Positions 63,337 through 64,000 of a DNA stretch of 64,000 nt are shown here, one piece after another. This stretch comes from Synechococcus sp. BL107 (lineage in GTDB: Bacteria > Cyanobacteriota > Cyanobacteriia > PCC-6307 > Cyanobiaceae): contig NZ_DS022298.1 of NCBI RefSeq assembly GCF_000153805.1, positions 1,492,827 to 1,556,826 of the forward strand. Direction: 5' to 3'. The notes beneath the pieces were generated by a model. That model was not told the DNA's origin and did not search any database. It saw nothing but the letters and a program-made list of their open reading frames with translations. The translations under genes were made by a program, and so were the position numbers. Every line of letters starts with the position of its first letter. The first letter of the stretch is position 1.

Positions 63337-64000
63337 TTGACTGACGTTTTTTCAAATCAGTGGAGGGATCTTCTTGAGACCCTTCTGAACCGCGGAGCTA
63401 GGGCTGGATCCGACCTCGTTGAGGTATTCCTTGAACGTACGAATCATGTCGGTGTTTTAGCTGAGCAGGATCAGATCACCAGCGTGAATCCTTCATTCGC
63501 GAAGGGTGCAGGATTGCGTGTTTTTCTTGGGGGGAGAGATGGCTTTGTCAGCACAAACGACTTGAGCCAAGAAGGCTTAACCCGCGCTCTCGATCAAGCC
63601 TTGGCCATGTTGGGGCTTGAGGTGCAGTCGCTGTCGAGCAGTGCTGATCGTTTCAATGGTTTGAATTCACTCATCGATCATGGTGATACCAAGAACGATT
63701 GGTTAAATCGCTGTCCCACCCTTGTCAGTGCCAGTCAGCGACTCTTAGAAGGAACAAGCGAACTTGACCGAATCGGACAACACCTACAAGTTCGTCGTGG
63801 CAGTTACTCACGGGACTGGCAGGAGGTTTTAGTCGCTGCTTCTGATGGCACATTTGCTCGCGATATACGCCTCCATCAATCCACGGGGCTCTCGGTCCTG
63901 GCCGCTGATGGCGATCATCGTTCAAGCGTTGGTCGTCGTTATGGCAGTACAGACCGGCCCGACGATCTCCTGCAATGGAACGTAGAAACCAGTGCAGCGG
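63337..64000 (+). CDS. tldD: TldD-family metalloprotease, N-terminal part (cut by window edge)
   Basis: TldD and TldE form a protease that processes modified peptides and unfolded substrates. Translation from TTG at 63337 gives MTDVFSNQWRDLLETLLNRG, then GSDLVEVFLERTNHVGVLAE, GLRVFLGGRDGFVSTNDLS and SYSRDWQEVLVAASDG, the TldD N-terminal domain. The HExxxH catalytic motif would lie beyond the right edge (about 221 codons are visible). The start codon is provisional, since no ATG fits between the acsF stop and the conserved region. Confidence 0.85.
   Translation, partial: MTDVFSNQWRDLLETLLNRGARAGSDLVEVFLERTNHVGVLAEQDQITSVNPSFAKGAGLRVFLGGRDGFVSTNDLSQEGLTRALDQALAMLGLEVQSLSSSADRFNGLNSLIDHGDTKNDWLNRCPTLVSASQRLLEGTSELDRIGQHLQVRRGSYSRDWQEVLVAASDGTFARDIRLHQSTGLSVLAADGDHRSSVGRRYGSTDRPDDLLQWNVETSAA

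Noticed and set aside
1-64000. CRISPR arrays, insertion sequences, prophage or genomic island signs
   Set aside because: No regularly spaced repeats, transposase, integrase or phage proteins were seen. The only tRNA (46912-46985) has no adjacent integrase or visible attachment-site duplication.

Overview
The window is a gene-dense chromosome segment from a marine unicellular cyanobacterium, most probably a cluster 5 Synechococcus. The evidence is a set of photosynthesis and pigment genes (allophycocyanin-B ApcD, Psb30/Ycf12, Psb32, the AcsF cyclase, HemJ, a CCB-type cytochrome b6 maturation factor, proton-extrusion protein PxcA), several cyanobacterial DUF families (DUF1995, DUF4330, DUF3370, DUF565, DUF2996, UPF0182), and very short or overlapping gene junctions. 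The genus is inferred from protein resemblance recalled from memory; no search was run. I saw no transposase, integrase, phage gene, plasmid gene, CRISPR array or rRNA operon. It reads as core chromosome.

Layout. 1-7.7 kb: leuS (cut by the left edge), a divergent Hfq-like gene, dapF overlapping a cysteine desulfurase, DUF1995, DUF4330 and PBP4 genes, then coaD and a DivIVA-like gene on the minus strand. 7.7-13.8 kb: flavin reductase, uvrC, a small secreted protein, a photolyase-like protein that has lost most iron-sulfur ligands, hemJ, a PHP phosphoesterase and a hydrophilic unknown. 13.8-25.8 kb: cobN, ilvE, B12-dependent metH, small unknowns, DUF2237, a short-chain dehydrogenase, a SpoIID-like protein and an Ap4A phosphorylase. 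25.9-30.5 kb: an alternative sigma factor, DUF3370, a ribbon-helix-helix/J-domain fusion, a 615-base non-coding stretch packed with AGAC/GTCT motifs and holding a possible 52-residue membrane peptide, then apcD. 30.6-41.7 kb: 23S rRNA methyltransferase, pheT, rpmG-rpsR-RNase II, an FAD oxidoreductase, metG and lptC. 41.7-47.3 kb: CCB factor, TerB-like, psb32, pxcA, cobU, trmL, an M23 peptidase and tRNA-Met. 47.4-54.9 kb: 2-Cys peroxiredoxin behind a strong leader hairpin, UPF0182, an atypical FtsH, rpmF, and a glycerate kinase/DUF565/HAD phosphatase operon. 54.9-64 kb: recJ, psb30, a YkgJ-type protein with a split GDT1 manganese transporter pair, an RNase R-like protein without catalytic aspartates, ubiX, acsF, and tldD (cut by the right edge).

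Themes. Cobalamin synthesis and use (cobN, metH, cobU) share the segment. Translation genes are scattered through it (leuS, pheT, metG, rpmG, rpsR, rpmF, tRNA-Met). The minus-strand HAD-DUF565-glyK operon looks photorespiratory. No complete unknown multi-gene system is evident. The most notable leads are the motif-rich region at 29.4-30.0 kb, the peroxiredoxin leader hairpin, the RHH/J-domain fusion, the Fe-S-less photolyase-like protein and the apparently dead RNase R homologue.
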